NCBI RefSeq assembly: GCF_024764775.1
Contig: NZ_JALIGC010000040.1
Location: 124,001-188,000 of the forward strand
DNA: 64,000 nucleotides
Reading direction: 5' to 3'
DNA from: Scandinavium manionii
Lineage (GTDB): Bacteria; Pseudomonadota; Gammaproteobacteria; Enterobacterales; Enterobacteriaceae
Of the stretch, positions 1-9,446 are shown piece after piece. Made by a program: the position numbers and the translations under genes. A model generated the notes under the pieces. That model worked only from the letters and a program-made list of their open reading frames with translations, was not told the DNA's origin and did no database searches. The stretch's first letter is position 1; every line of letters begins with the position of its first letter.

Positions 1-2402
1 AGATCCAGCGACGGTAATGGCGTAGTCGGCTTTTGCAACGGACGATCGTCACCGTTACGCATCAGCAGCGGGTGAATCAGGCTTTCCTGCGGCTGAGGCA
101 CCGGCTGTTGCTGAGGCTGCTGGTAGGCGGGTTGCGCCTGAGGAGCCTGCGGCGGTTGTTGATATGACTGAGCCTGCTGCGGTTGTTGATATGCCTGAGC
201 CTGCGGTGCCATTTGTTGAGGTTGCTGATAAGCCTGTTGTGGCTGTTCCGGCGCGGCACTCGGCGTAAACAATGGCGCTTTCGGCGTATCATCGACCAGC
301 GTTTTCATCGGTGAGAATTCATAGTCCGTAGGTGAGAACGGATTCGCACCCTGCGGCTGTTCGCTGGAATAACGTTGCTGCTGTGTGGCGGCAAACTGGC
401 GTGCCAGTTCGGCTTCTGCGGCAGCGTCTTCATCTTCCTGCGTCTCATCGTAGCTGTTGTCTTCGTATTCCTCGCCATAACGCTGCTGCTGGGTGGCAGC
501 AAACTGGCGAGCCAGCTCGTCCTGATGCAGCTCATCGGCGTCTTCATCGCCCATCAGCTCGTCAGACAGTTCTTCAGCCGGGCGCTGTGACGGTATTTTG
601 ATACCAAAAGAGGCCGAGGCAAGTTCACGACGCGTTGGTACACGCACAGGATTTGGACGTGGAAGCTGCGGACCAATGCCTGCTTTAACCTGCGGACGCG
701 GCGCATCTGCCGGGCTGAACAACTGAGCAGCCGACGCGGCTGTCGCTGCAGCGGCAGCAGCACCGGTTGCCTGATGAACGCTTGCCGCTACGGAAGCAGC
801 AGCTGGGGCAACCGCGGCCAGTGGATCGACAATCGATGCAGACGGCGCTGGCATGGTTGGCATTGGCGTCGTTGGTTTCACGGTCGCCGGTTCCGGCGTT
901 GGCTGATACCACGCGGCAAGTTGTTCACGTTCACGCGCACGCTTCTCTTCCACTTCTTCAAAATAGTAGAGTGGTGGGCGCTGCGGTTTAATGTCTTCTT
1001 CCGGTTCCGGCGCCACTTCTGGCAGCTGCGGAGTGTGCTCTACAGGCGGAATATATTCAGGCTGGGCGCGATACTCGGTTTCAGGTTGCTGCCACGGCTG
1101 CTCAGGCTGCGCGTACTGCTGCACTGGCTCCGGATCCTGCCACAATTCTTCGATAGAAGGCTGATGACGGAAGGCTTCTGGTTGAACATATTCTGGTTTC
1201 GCGACAGGTGCCTGCGGCGGCCAATTGTCCGGAGACGGAGCAATAACCGGATCTGGCGTTTGCGGGGCTGGAACGGCCTGCCATTCCACACTCGGCGCGG
1301 CCATTTCCCCGCCGGGAACGGAAGGTGCAGCCATCGCGGCTGATGCCGGTTCTGCCCAAGCCTGAGTGGTCGCCATTGCAGCAGCTGCTGCGGCAACCGG
1401 TTCGGCGATGGAGTGACCGTTCATCAGCGGATCGTTTTCATCCCAGGCTGCCGGGCGGGTCGCGCTGTTGCCGGAGAAAAGAACATCATCGACATCAGGC
1501 TGGCGCGTTGCGCTATTGCCTGAGAACAATACATCATCGGCATCTGCGGCTTGACCACGGGCGCTGTATTGAACTTCGGTTTCGTCTTCATCCATTCGGC
1601 GACCGGAGAACAACGCAGCGTCCGTTTTGCGACCCATCGGGTTGCTAAACTTATCGGCAATGCGCTGGCGACGCGCCAGTGCACCGCGCAGAATACGGGC
1701 GCGGCGCCCTTCTCTCTTCGGTGCGACGTCATGATCGTCTTCGTCATCTTCGTATTCTTCGTCGTCAATCCACGAATCGTCGCGACGGGTACGGTTGCTG
1801 GCGAAGGTCAGAATATTGAGGATCCAGTTACCGATTTTCTCGGCAATGCTAACCCAGGACCAGCCGGTGAACAGCGTCAGTCCTGCAGCCCAAATGCAAA
1901 GCAAGGCCAGCGTACCGCCGCTGCTGTGCAGCATGGGTTGCAATGCGGTGCTGAGCAGGCTGCCGATAACCCCGCCCGAGGCAAAGTACCAGATGTCATC
2001 TGCGTTGATCGCGGCAAGCCCACACAGGGTGAGGATCATCGCCAGGACGCCAATCAGACGTAGCGCCACTGCAAAATAATCAACGTATTCGTCACTCGCG
2101 CGATGCTTATACGCGAACCAGCAGGCACCGATAATCATCACAGGCAAGGTGTACGCCATTACGCCAAAAATGAAAAACAGCGTATCCGCAAGCCATGCAC
2201 CCGGCATTCCGCCAAGATTATGTATCGGTTCGTGCCAGGCGGTTTGTGACCAACTGGGATCGGAAGGATTAAAGCTAAGTAGTGCTGCCATCAGCCAGAT
2301 GGCAAAAAGGGAACAGAGGATCAGGAACGCTTCAAGAAGACGGCGCCCGCTGCTTAATCTGTTAATCGTTACTTCTTTTTCTTCAGTGTATTCCTGGCTC
2401 AA
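1..2402 (-). CDS. ftsK: DNA translocase FtsK, N-terminal part (gene runs off the window)
   Basis: Divisome-anchored DNA translocase that couples septation to segregation of the chromosome terminus. Residues 1–800 are visible; the RecA-like motor and gamma domain lie outside the window. The protein starts LSQEYTEEKEVT at a TTG codon (2400–2402) with a GGAG Shine-Dalgarno, as I recall for E. coli. Four to five hydrophobic segments lie at about residues 22–185, followed by an acidic/basic stretch and a very long Pro/Gln/Ala-rich linker. The linker has internal duplications: two DDVLFSGNSATR units 16 codons apart and two LARQFAATQQQRY units 36 codons apart. Its last visible part is mostly QQPQ-type sequence. 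Identity is certain from the N-terminal membrane domain; linker length varies widely in this family. Confidence 0.97.
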   Translation of the reverse strand, partial: MSQEYTEEKEVTINRLSSGRRLLEAFLILCSLFAIWLMAALLSFNPSDPSWSQTAWHEPIHNLGGMPGAWLADTLFFIFGVMAYTLPVMIIGACWFAYKHRASDEYVDYFAVALRLIGVLAMILTLCGLAAINADDIWYFASGGVIGSLLSTALQPMLHSSGGTLALLCIWAAGLTLFTGWSWVSIAEKIGNWILNILTFASNRTRRDDSWIDDEEYEDDEDDHDVAPKREGRRARILRGALARRQRIADKFSNPMGRKTDAALFSGRRMDEDETEVQYSARGQAADADDVLFSGNSATRQPDVDDVLFSGNSATRPAAWDENDPLMNGHSIAEPVAAAAAAMATTQAWAEPASAAMAAPSVPGGEMAAPSVEWQAVPAPQTPDPVIAPSPDNWPPQAPVAKPEYVQPEAFRHQPSIEELWQDPEPVQQYAQPEQPWQQPETEYRAQPEYIPPVEHTPQLPEVAPEPEEDIKPQRPPLYYFEEVEEKRAREREQLAAWYQPTPEPATVKPTTPMPTMPAPSASIVDPLAAVAPAAASVAASVHQATGAAAAAATAASAAQLFSPADAPRPQVKAGIGPQLPRPNPVRVPTRRELASASFGIKIPSQRPAEELSDELMGDEDADELHQDELARQFAATQQQRYGEEYEDNSYDETQEDEDAAAEAELARQFAATQQQRYSSEQPQGANPFSPTDYEFSPMKTLVDDTPKAPLFTPSAAPEQPQQAYQQPQQMAPQAQAYQQPQQAQSYQQPPQAPQAQPAYQQPQQQPVPQPQESLIHPLLMRNGDDRPLQKPTTPLPSLD

Positions 2403-2426
2403 GAAAGGCACTCCAGGTCCTTGATG

Positions 2427-2466
2427 CTAAAACGGACAACAGCGCCGGGTCTCCCCGGCACTGTTG
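2427..2466 (-). terminator. Probable intrinsic terminator of lrp
   Basis: On the minus strand a GC-rich stem (CAACAGTGCCGGG pairing across a 4-base loop, with one G·U pair) is followed by TCCGTTTTAGC. It lies just after the lrp stop and before the ftsK start, so it probably separates the two transcripts. The T-run is short. Confidence 0.6.
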
Positions 2467-2521
2467 CTGTATGGATTAACAGGAGTGTAATCAACTTACG
2501 TTGATTTTGCACCTGTTCCGT

Positions 2522-3016
2522 TTAGCGTGTCTTAATTACCAGACGATTACTCTGCTTGACCTCTTCCATAACCACGTAGGTACGGGTGTCATTTACGCCT
2601 GGCAGGCGCAGCAGGGTTTCGCCTAACAGCTTACGGTACGCTGACATGTCAGGCACGCGGGTTTTCAACAGATAGTCGAAATCACCGGAGACCAAGTGAC
2701 ACTCTTGAATTTCTTCAAGTTTTTGCACAGCGGAGTTAAATTGTTCAAACACATCCGGGGCGCCACGATTCAGAGTTATCTCAACAAAAACCAGCAGCGA
2801 TGCATCCAGATAATGTGGGTTCAGCAGCGCAGTATAGCCCTGAATAAACCCTTGTCTTTCCAGCCGACGTACGCGCTCAAGGCAAGGTGTCGGAGAAAGT
2901 CCCACTCGTTTAGAAAGCTCGACGTTGGAAATTCGCCCATCCTTTTGCAATTCGTTCAAAATGTTACGATCGATGCGGTCGAGATCTTTGCCTGGGCGCT
3001 TCTTGCTATCTACCAT
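2522..3016 (-). CDS. lrp: Leucine-responsive regulatory protein Lrp
   Basis: Global transcription factor of the Lrp/AsnC family that controls amino-acid metabolism, transport and pili in response to leucine. The 164-residue product has an N-terminal winged helix-turn-helix (about residues 10–60, with SNVELSKRVGLSPTPCLERV) and a C-terminal RAM ligand-binding and oligomerisation domain. Length and sequence are essentially those of E. coli Lrp. The reading frame is open upstream, but the start MVDSKKRPGKDL at 3016 is the conserved one. It is divergent from trxB across a 549-bp region and is expected to be autoregulated. Confidence 0.98.
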   Translation of the reverse strand: MVDSKKRPGKDLDRIDRNILNELQKDGRISNVELSKRVGLSPTPCLERVRRLERQGFIQGYTALLNPHYLDASLLVFVEITLNRGAPDVFEQFNSAVQKLEEIQECHLVSGDFDYLLKTRVPDMSAYRKLLGETLLRLPGVNDTRTYVVMEEVKQSNRLVIKTR

Positions 3017-3565
3017 TATTATTGTCTCTCTGTATTCCTTCCCTACTCCTGTCTGGACCCTGTGCACTTCACTGTTCAGAGCCTGTGCCCGTCGTCTGCG
3101 TAAAAAATCTGTCACCAGATGTAACGCATAACCCAAGGGTACGTGTTGAGAAGCCGTTGCCTGTCGGCAGCCACCGTCATCTCGAATGGCGTCTGTCCAC
3201 GCCATGCGCCGATGATGCTGACCCGGTTAAAAATGGCATTTACGTGCATGAAAATTCACCACACGGTAAACGCTGTTTTTTCTCCCTTCATTGTTTTCGC
3301 AAAAGCACAGGGGATTGTCAAAGCAAAACATCGATTTTTAGTACAACATGCCAGATATTCATAATCACCCAGAGACGTTCCTCATGTTATCTCCTTATAA
3401 TCATCCCGATAGCAGTAGAATTTGTTATCGCAAGCGTAGATAAAACCACCAATCCATTGACGCAATCTATTACACATATCGTTAACAAAATTCCTGCACC
3501 CTTTTATTACTTCCGCAAATTCCCTACAATCGCGCCCATTGTCTGCCAACATTTATGGGGATCTC
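3017..3565. other. Long lrp/trxB divergent intergenic region
   Basis: There is no convincing gene in these 549 bp. The half nearest lrp would be the long untranslated lrp leader known in E. coli; it holds a 7-bp hairpin (ATGGCGT / ACGCCAT, 3186–3205). The half nearest trxB is AT-rich and has a TACAAT -10-like hexamer at 3525–3530, about 40 bp before the trxB start, without a good -35. Short open frames here lack homology-like features and look like chance. Confidence 0.6.
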
Positions 3566-4534
3566 ATGGGCACGACCAAACACAGTAAACTGCTTATTCT
3601 TGGTTCTGGACCAGCCGGCTACACCGCTGCGGTCTATGCTGCACGCGCAAACCTGCAACCGGTACTGATTACCGGGATGGAAAAAGGCGGTCAGTTGACC
3701 ACCACCACAGAAGTGGAAAACTGGCCAGGCGACCCGAGCGATTTGACCGGGCCTGCGCTGATGGAACGTATGCATGAACATGCGGTTAAGTTTGAAACCG
3801 AAATCCTGTTCGATCACATCAACAAAGTGGATTTGCAGAACCGTCCGTTCCGTCTGACCGGTGACAGCGGCGAATACACTTGTGATGCGCTGATTATCGC
3901 AACCGGTGCCTCCGCCCGTTATCTGGGCTTGCCATCAGAAGAAGCGTTTAAAGGCCGCGGTGTTTCTGCCTGCGCCACCTGCGACGGTTTCTTCTATCGC
4001 AATCAGAAAGTCGCGGTCATCGGCGGCGGTAACACCGCAGTTGAAGAAGCATTGTATCTGGCAAACATTGCCTCTGAAGTGCACCTGATTCACCGCCGTG
4101 ACACCTTCCGCGCAGAGAAAATTCTGATCAAACGTCTGATGGATAAAGTGGAAAGCGGCAACATCGTACTTCACACCCATCGCACGTTGGAAGAAGTGAC
4201 CGGCGATCAGATGGGTGTCAGCGGCCTGCGTCTGCGTGATACTCAGAACAGCGACAACATTGAGTCCCTTGAAGTAGCTGGCCTGTTTGTTGCTATCGGC
4301 CACAGCCCGAACACCGGCATTTTTGACGGCCAGTTGGCGCTGGAAAACGGCTACATCAAAGTCCAGTCCGGCATTCATGGCAACGCAACGCAAACCAGTA
4401 TTCCCGGCGTGTTTGCCGCAGGCGACGTGATGGACCACATTTATCGTCAGGCGATCACCTCCGCAGGCACAGGCTGTATGGCCGCGCTGGACGCTGAGCG
4501 TTATCTCGACGGTCTGGCCGATCAGACCAAATAA
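3566..4534 (+). CDS. trxB: Thioredoxin reductase TrxB
   Basis: Cytosolic FAD flavoenzyme that reduces thioredoxin with NADPH. The 322-residue product shows the FAD-binding GSGPAGYTAA (about residues 11–20), the redox-active pair in CATCDGF (about residues 136–142), the NADPH-binding GGGNTAVEEA, and the C-terminal FAD motif GDVMDHIYRQA. The frame opens nine codons earlier, but MGTTKHSK at 3566, preceded by GGGGATCTC, matches the E. coli start and length. Monocistronic between the lrp divergent region and an intrinsic terminator; cydDC follows. Confidence 0.98.
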   Translation: MGTTKHSKLLILGSGPAGYTAAVYAARANLQPVLITGMEKGGQLTTTTEVENWPGDPSDLTGPALMERMHEHAVKFETEILFDHINKVDLQNRPFRLTGDSGEYTCDALIIATGASARYLGLPSEEAFKGRGVSACATCDGFFYRNQKVAVIGGGNTAVEEALYLANIASEVHLIHRRDTFRAEKILIKRLMDKVESGNIVLHTHRTLEEVTGDQMGVSGLRLRDTQNSDNIESLEVAGLFVAIGHSPNTGIFDGQLALENGYIKVQSGIHGNATQTSIPGVFAAGDVMDHIYRQAITSAGTGCMAALDAERYLDGLADQTK

Positions 4535-4562
4535 TCTTTACAAGTCAGTAACAAAGGTAAAG

Positions 4563-4592
4563 AAGGCGACGATAAGTCGCCTTTATTTTTTC
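4563..4592 (+). terminator. Intrinsic terminator of trxB
   Basis: A perfect 8-bp stem (AAGGCGAC / GTCGCCTT) with a 5-base loop is followed by TATTTTTTCC, 28 bp after the trxB stop. Confidence 0.85.
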
Positions 4593-4649
4593 CCCGATGT
4601 AACATTGCCTTGCCTAATGATTTCAAATAAGACACCTGCTAAGCACGCA

Positions 4650-6416
4650 ATGAATAAAACCCGTCAACAAGAGCTTACCCGCTGGTTAAAACAGCAAAGC
4701 GTTCTCTCCCGCCGATGGCTGATGCTTTCTCGTCTGCTCGGTGCGGTCAGCGGAGTGCTGATCATCGCCCAGGCCTGGCTTCTGGCCAAGATACTGCACC
4801 ACATGATTATGGAAAACATTCCTCGGGAAGCGCTGCTGCTGCCTTTTGTAATGCTGGTTCTGGTCTTTATCCTGCGCGCGTGGGTGGTCTGGCTGCGAGA
4901 ACGGGTGGGTTTCCATGCCGGGCAGCATATTCGTTTTGAGATCCGAAAAATGGTACTCGACCGCCTACAACAAGCGGGTCCGGCGTGGATCCAGGGTAAA
5001 CCGGCGGGCAGTTGGGCAACGTTGATTCTTGAACAAATCGACGACATGCATGATTACTATGCTCGTTATCTGCCACAGATGGCGCTGGCTGCGTCCGTGC
5101 CGATGCTTATCCTTATCGCGATTTTCCCGTCTAACTGGGCTGCCGCGCTAATCCTGCTGTGCACCGCCCCGCTGATCCCGATGTTTATGGCGCTGGTTGG
5201 AATGGGTGCTGCCGATGCCAACCGTCGTAATTTCCAGGCACTGGCAAGACTGAGCGGCCATTTCCTCGACCGCCTACGCGGGATGGACACCTTACGTATT
5301 TTCGAACGCGGTGAAGCGGAAACCGACAATATTCGTCAGGCTTCCGAAAGTTTCCGCCAGCGCACGATGGAAGTTCTGCGACTCGCTTTCCTCTCCTCAG
5401 GCGTTCTGGAATTTTTCACTTCGCTTTCGATTGCCGTTGTCGCTGTTTACTTTGGTTTCTCCTATCTTGGCCAGCTGAATTTTGGCAGCTATGGCACGAC
5501 CGTCACCTTGATGTCTGGCTTTTTGGCATTGATCCTGGCGCCGGAATTCTTCCAGCCGTTGCGTGATTTGGGTACTTTTTATCATGCCAAAGCGCAGGCA
5601 GTGGGTGCAGCCGACAGTCTGAAGACCTTCCTTGAAGCTCCACTGGCACAGCCTGAGCGTGGTAGCGTCGCGCCAGATGAAACGCAAAATGTGAGCCTTG
5701 AAGCGCAAGGTCTGCTGATTAAATCGCCGGAAGGTAAAATCCTCGCAGGACCGCTGAATTTCAGCCTCGCCGCTGGCGAGCGCGTGGTGCTGGTCGGCCA
5801 GAGCGGTTCGGGCAAAAGCTCACTGCTCAATACTCTGACAGGTTTTCTGCCATACGACGGCTCGTTAAAGGTGAATGGGACCGAATTGCGTGACCTGGAT
5901 CCTGACGCATGGCGACGCCTGCTGAGTTGGGTCAGACAAAACCCGCAGCTTCCGGCGTATACGCTGCGTGAAAATGTGCTGCTGGCGAATCCAAAAGCCA
6001 ATGAGGCGCAGCTGCAACACGCGCTCGACCGTGCCTGGGTGAACGAATTTATCAGCCAGCTTCCGCAAGGGATTGATACGCCAGTCGGCGATCAGGCGGC
6101 CCGGTTGTCCGTCGGTCAGGCCCAGCGAGTGGCTGTGGCCCGTGCCCTGCTCTCTCCTTGCCGCTTCTTGTTACTGGATGAGCCAGCCGCCAGCCTCGAC
6201 GCACACAGCGAACAGCGCGTTATGCAGGCGCTAACGGAAGCAGCAACCAACCAGACCACACTGATGGTCACTCATCAGTTAGAAAATCTTGCCGAATGGG
6301 ATGCCGTTTGGGTCATGCATCAAGGCCAAATCGTCGAGCAGGGTTCGTTTGCAGAGCTTGCTGAAGCACAAGGGCATTTTGCGCACCTGCTTGCCCATCG
6401 TCAGGAGGAGATTTAA
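4650..6416 (+). CDS. cydD: Heterodimeric ABC exporter subunit CydD
   Basis: With CydC it forms the inner-membrane ABC exporter of glutathione and cysteine needed for assembly of cytochrome bd oxidase and periplasmic redox balance. The 588 residues comprise an N-terminal six-helix exporter domain (to about residue 320) and a C-terminal ATPase with Walker A GQSGSGKSS, signature LSVGQAQR and Walker B LLLDEP. The signature has V where LSGGQ is usual, as in E. coli CydD. Start MNKTRQQEL at 4650 is chosen over the earlier in-frame start by homology. The stop directly abuts the cydC ATG, indicating translational coupling. Confidence 0.97.
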   Translation: MNKTRQQELTRWLKQQSVLSRRWLMLSRLLGAVSGVLIIAQAWLLAKILHHMIMENIPREALLLPFVMLVLVFILRAWVVWLRERVGFHAGQHIRFEIRKMVLDRLQQAGPAWIQGKPAGSWATLILEQIDDMHDYYARYLPQMALAASVPMLILIAIFPSNWAAALILLCTAPLIPMFMALVGMGAADANRRNFQALARLSGHFLDRLRGMDTLRIFERGEAETDNIRQASESFRQRTMEVLRLAFLSSGVLEFFTSLSIAVVAVYFGFSYLGQLNFGSYGTTVTLMSGFLALILAPEFFQPLRDLGTFYHAKAQAVGAADSLKTFLEAPLAQPERGSVAPDETQNVSLEAQGLLIKSPEGKILAGPLNFSLAAGERVVLVGQSGSGKSSLLNTLTGFLPYDGSLKVNGTELRDLDPDAWRRLLSWVRQNPQLPAYTLRENVLLANPKANEAQLQHALDRAWVNEFISQLPQGIDTPVGDQAARLSVGQAQRVAVARALLSPCRFLLLDEPAASLDAHSEQRVMQALTEAATNQTTLMVTHQLENLAEWDAVWVMHQGQIVEQGSFAELAEAQGHFAHLLAHRQEEI

Positions 6417-8138
6417 ATGCGCGTTTTAGCCCCTTACCTGGTGTTATATAAGCGACACAAATGGTTGCTCTCCCTCGGCGTCGTGCTCGCGATTATCACC
6501 TTGCTGGCCAGCATTGGTCTGCTGACGCTCTCTGGCTGGTTCTTGTCCGCCTCGGCAGCCGTCGGTTTTGCTGGCGCCTACACCTTTAACTATATGTTGC
6601 CTGCCGCGGGTGTACGGGGTGCCGCCATCATCCGTACCGCTGGACGCTATTTCGAGCGTCTGGTCAGCCACGATGCAACCTTTCGCGTGTTGCAGCACCT
6701 GCGCGTATTTACGTTCAGCAAGCTGCTGCCGCTCTCCCCTGCCGGGCTGGCACGTTTTCGTCAGGGCGATTTGCTCAACCGCGTGGTGGCGGATGTCGAT
6801 ACCCTCGATCATCTCTACCTGCGCGTCATTTCCCCGCTGATTGGGGCGCTGGTCGTCATTCTGGCGGTCACGTTTGGCTTGAGTTTTCTCGACCTGACGC
6901 TGGCGCTGACCCTCGGCGGCATTATGTTACTGACGCTATTCCTGCTACCGCCGCTGTTTTACCGGGCCGGAAAACCAACCGGTGAGAACCTGACGCGGCT
7001 TCGCGGTGAATACCGCCAGCAGCTCACATCCTGGCTGCACGGCCAAGCCGAGCTGACAATTTTCGGTGCCAGCAAGCGTTATCGCGAGCAGATGGAACAG
7101 ACAGAGCTGAGCTGGCACGAGGCGCAACGCCGCCAGTCCGAACTGACAGCCCTTTCCCAGGCACTGATGCTGCTGATGGGTGCCGCGGCGGTCATTGTGA
7201 TGCTGTGGATGGCCGCTGGGGGCGTAGGCGGCAATAGCCAGCCAGGCCCGCTGATCGCGCTGTTCGTGTTCTGTGCGCTAGCCGCATTTGAAGCGCTGGC
7301 CCCGGTGACTGGCGCATTCCAGCACCTTGGACAAGTCATGGCTTCCGCAATGCGGATAACAGAACTGACAAGACAACAAGCCGAAGTCACGTTCCCTGAG
7401 ACTGTTTCTGAAGTACCGCAACACGTGAGCCTGACGCTGAACAATATCAGCTTCACCTACCCGCAGCAGATTCAACCCGCGCTGGCGAATCTTAATTTGC
7501 ACGTCAACGCCGGAGAACATGTTGCGATTCTGGGCCGAACCGGCTGCGGTAAATCGACCTTGTTACAGTTGCTGACCCGCGCCTGGGATCCTCAGACCGG
7601 TGAATTACTGCTGAACAAGCAGCCGATTTCATCTCTGGATGAAATAACGCTGCGCCGCACCATGAGCGTAGTTCCACAACGAGTACACCTTTTCAGCGCT
7701 ACCCTGCGGGATAACCTGCTGCTGGCAGCCCCGAACGCCACGGATGACGCACTGAGCGCCGTGCTTGTGCGCACCGGCCTGGAGAAGTTACTCGACGATG
7801 GCGGGCTCAACAGCTGGCTCGGTGAAGGTGGGCGTCAACTCTCCGGCGGCGAGCTGCGCCGCCTGGCGATTGCCCGCGCCCTGCTGCACGATGCGCCGCT
7901 AATGCTGCTCGATGAACCAACCGAAGGCCTCGACGCCACCACGGAAAGCCAAATCCTTGATTTACTGGCCGATGTGATGCGTGACAAAACCGTGCTGATG
8001 GTGACCCACCGCCTGCGCGGACTGGCTCGTTTTGAGCAAATAATTGTGATGGACAACGGACAAATTATTGAGCATGGTAATCACGCAGAATTGCTGGCCC
8101 AACAGGGGCGTTATTATCAGTTCAGACAGCGTCTGTAG
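6417..8138 (+). CDS. cydC: Heterodimeric ABC exporter subunit CydC
   Basis: Partner of CydD in the glutathione/cysteine exporter. The 573 residues are an exporter membrane domain followed by an ATPase with Walker A GRTGCGKST, signature LSGGELRR and Walker B LLLDEPTEG. The ATG follows the cydD TAA with no gap. The length equals that of E. coli CydC. aat follows after 47 bp and may be read from the same transcript. Confidence 0.97.
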   Translation: MRVLAPYLVLYKRHKWLLSLGVVLAIITLLASIGLLTLSGWFLSASAAVGFAGAYTFNYMLPAAGVRGAAIIRTAGRYFERLVSHDATFRVLQHLRVFTFSKLLPLSPAGLARFRQGDLLNRVVADVDTLDHLYLRVISPLIGALVVILAVTFGLSFLDLTLALTLGGIMLLTLFLLPPLFYRAGKPTGENLTRLRGEYRQQLTSWLHGQAELTIFGASKRYREQMEQTELSWHEAQRRQSELTALSQALMLLMGAAAVIVMLWMAAGGVGGNSQPGPLIALFVFCALAAFEALAPVTGAFQHLGQVMASAMRITELTRQQAEVTFPETVSEVPQHVSLTLNNISFTYPQQIQPALANLNLHVNAGEHVAILGRTGCGKSTLLQLLTRAWDPQTGELLLNKQPISSLDEITLRRTMSVVPQRVHLFSATLRDNLLLAAPNATDDALSAVLVRTGLEKLLDDGGLNSWLGEGGRQLSGGELRRLAIARALLHDAPLMLLDEPTEGLDATTESQILDLLADVMRDKTVLMVTHRLRGLARFEQIIVMDNGQIIEHGNHAELLAQQGRYYQFRQRL

Positions 8139-8185
8139 ACTACTATTCACTATTATTAGGCTTATCAGGCGTGGAGTTGTGAAGT

Positions 8186-8890
8186 ATGCGGCTGGTCCAG
8201 TTATCACGTCATTCCATAACCTTTCCGTCGCCGGAAGGTGCCCTGCGCGAGCCTAACGGTTTGCTCGCTCTGGGTGGTGATCTCAGCCCAGCGCGACTGC
8301 TGATGGCCTATCAGCGCGGTATCTTTCCCTGGTTTTCACCCGGCGACCCGATTTTATGGTGGTCGCCTGACCCTCGTGCCGTTTTGTGGCCTGACGCATT
8401 TCATATCAGTCGCAGCATGAAACGGTTTCACAAATCGTCCCCATTTCGTATCACGTTAAATCACGCTTTCGGCCAGGTGATTGAAGGTTGCGCCGCCGAT
8501 CGCGATGAAGGCACATGGATTACCGAAAGCATTGTTCAGGCCTATCATCGGCTACATGAGTTGGGGCATGCGCATTCGGTTGAGGTGTGGCTGGGAAGCG
8601 AGTTGGTGGGTGGCATGTACGGCGTGGCGCAAGGGGCGCTGTTCTGCGGTGAGTCGATGTTCAGTCGGGCGGAAAATGCCTCAAAAAGCGCACTGATGGT
8701 TTTCTCGCAGGCGTTTGCCGGTCAAGGTGGAAAGTTGATGGATTGTCAGGTGCTGAATAATCATACAGCATCGCTGGGTGCAATTGAAATTCCCCGCCGC
8801 GAGTACCTGGAACACCTCGCAGAATTACGCACGCAGCCCCTGCCCGGGCACTTTTGGGTCCCTCGCACGCTCTTTTTACCCACAGTGTAA
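8186..8890 (+). CDS. aat: Leucyl/phenylalanyl-tRNA–protein transferase
   Basis: Adds Leu or Phe from aminoacyl-tRNA to proteins with N-terminal Arg or Lys, making N-degrons for ClpS–ClpAP. The 234 residues match the E. coli length and carry family-typical sequence such as GLLALGGDLSP, FPWFSPGDPILWWSPDPR and FCGESMFSR. clpS and clpA, which act next in the same N-end-rule pathway, lie about 3 kb downstream on the other strand. Confidence 0.97.
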   Translation: MRLVQLSRHSITFPSPEGALREPNGLLALGGDLSPARLLMAYQRGIFPWFSPGDPILWWSPDPRAVLWPDAFHISRSMKRFHKSSPFRITLNHAFGQVIEGCAADRDEGTWITESIVQAYHRLHELGHAHSVEVWLGSELVGGMYGVAQGALFCGESMFSRAENASKSALMVFSQAFAGQGGKLMDCQVLNNHTASLGAIEIPRREYLEHLAELRTQPLPGHFWVPRTLFLPTV

Positions 8891-8908
8891 ATGTTTTCGG
8901 CACATTCA

Positions 8909-9152
8909 TTGTCAAGGTGATATAATTGCCTCGGAAGTCGTTTCTGCCTGTTGCCCCGCCATCGTTTCAGGAATATCCCCCTATACGTTTGCGCTCGTCA
9001 TACGGTCTCTGTGTATGACAGACGGGTAATGCGCAAAAACGATCTCTTTTTACCCTGCACACCGGCATTAGGCCGAAAGATGACGGGTAAATCTTTACTT
9101 AATGGCTGAATTTCGGCATTATCTTGCCGGTTCAAAACTATGGTAGTGATAC
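8909..9152 (+). promoter_or_regulatory. Candidate infA promoters and leader hairpin
   Basis: An extended -10 (TGA TATAAT) sits at 8918–8926. A second candidate nearer the gene is TTGCCG (9124–9129), a 17-bp spacer, and TGATAC (9147–9152), which would give a very short leader. Between them GTCATAC / GTATGAC (8997–9019) can form a hairpin. Two infA promoters are known in E. coli; the assignments here are by eye. Confidence 0.45.
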
Positions 9153-9166
9153 CCCCCGAGGACTAG

Positions 9167-9385
9167 ATGGCCAAAGAAGACAATATTGAAATGCAGGGTA
9201 CCGTTCTCGATACGTTACCTAACACCATGTTCCGCGTAGAGCTTGAAAACGGGCACGTGGTAACTGCGCATATCTCCGGTAAAATGCGTAAAAACTACAT
9301 CCGCATTCTGACGGGCGACAAAGTGACTGTTGAGTTGACCCCGTACGACCTGAGCAAAGGCCGCATTGTCTTCCGTAGTCGCTAA
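9167..9385 (+). CDS. infA: Translation initiation factor IF-1
   Basis: A 72-residue S1-like OB-fold protein that binds the 30S A site during initiation. The sequence MAKEDNIEMQGTVLDTLPN is almost identical to E. coli IF-1. GAGGACTAG lies before the ATG. It has its own terminator. In E. coli the next gene is tRNA-Ser serW; here it is a phosphatase–autotransporter gene. Confidence 0.98.
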   Translation: MAKEDNIEMQGTVLDTLPNTMFRVELENGHVVTAHISGKMRKNYIRILTGDKVTVELTPYDLSKGRIVFRSR

Positions 9386-9418
9386 TCGCTAAACGGCCCG
9401 CTGGGCACGTTGATGCTG

Positions 9419-9446
9419 AAAGGTCGGGAATCCCCGACCTTTTTCA
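9419..9446 (+). terminator. Intrinsic terminator of infA
   Basis: A 10-bp stem (AAAGGTCGGG / CCCGACCTTT) with a 4-base loop runs into a short T-run, 34 bp after the infA stop. Confidence 0.85.

Noticed and set aside
371..518. Possible CRISPR-like or intergenic repeat array
   Set aside because: The repeats are in frame inside ftsK and encode repeated linker peptides; there are no spacers.
774..1343. Long Arg/Trp-rich open frame on the plus strand opposite ftsK
   Set aside because: It is the antisense shadow of the Pro/Gln/Ala-rich FtsK linker; it has no ribosome site and a composition typical of such shadows.
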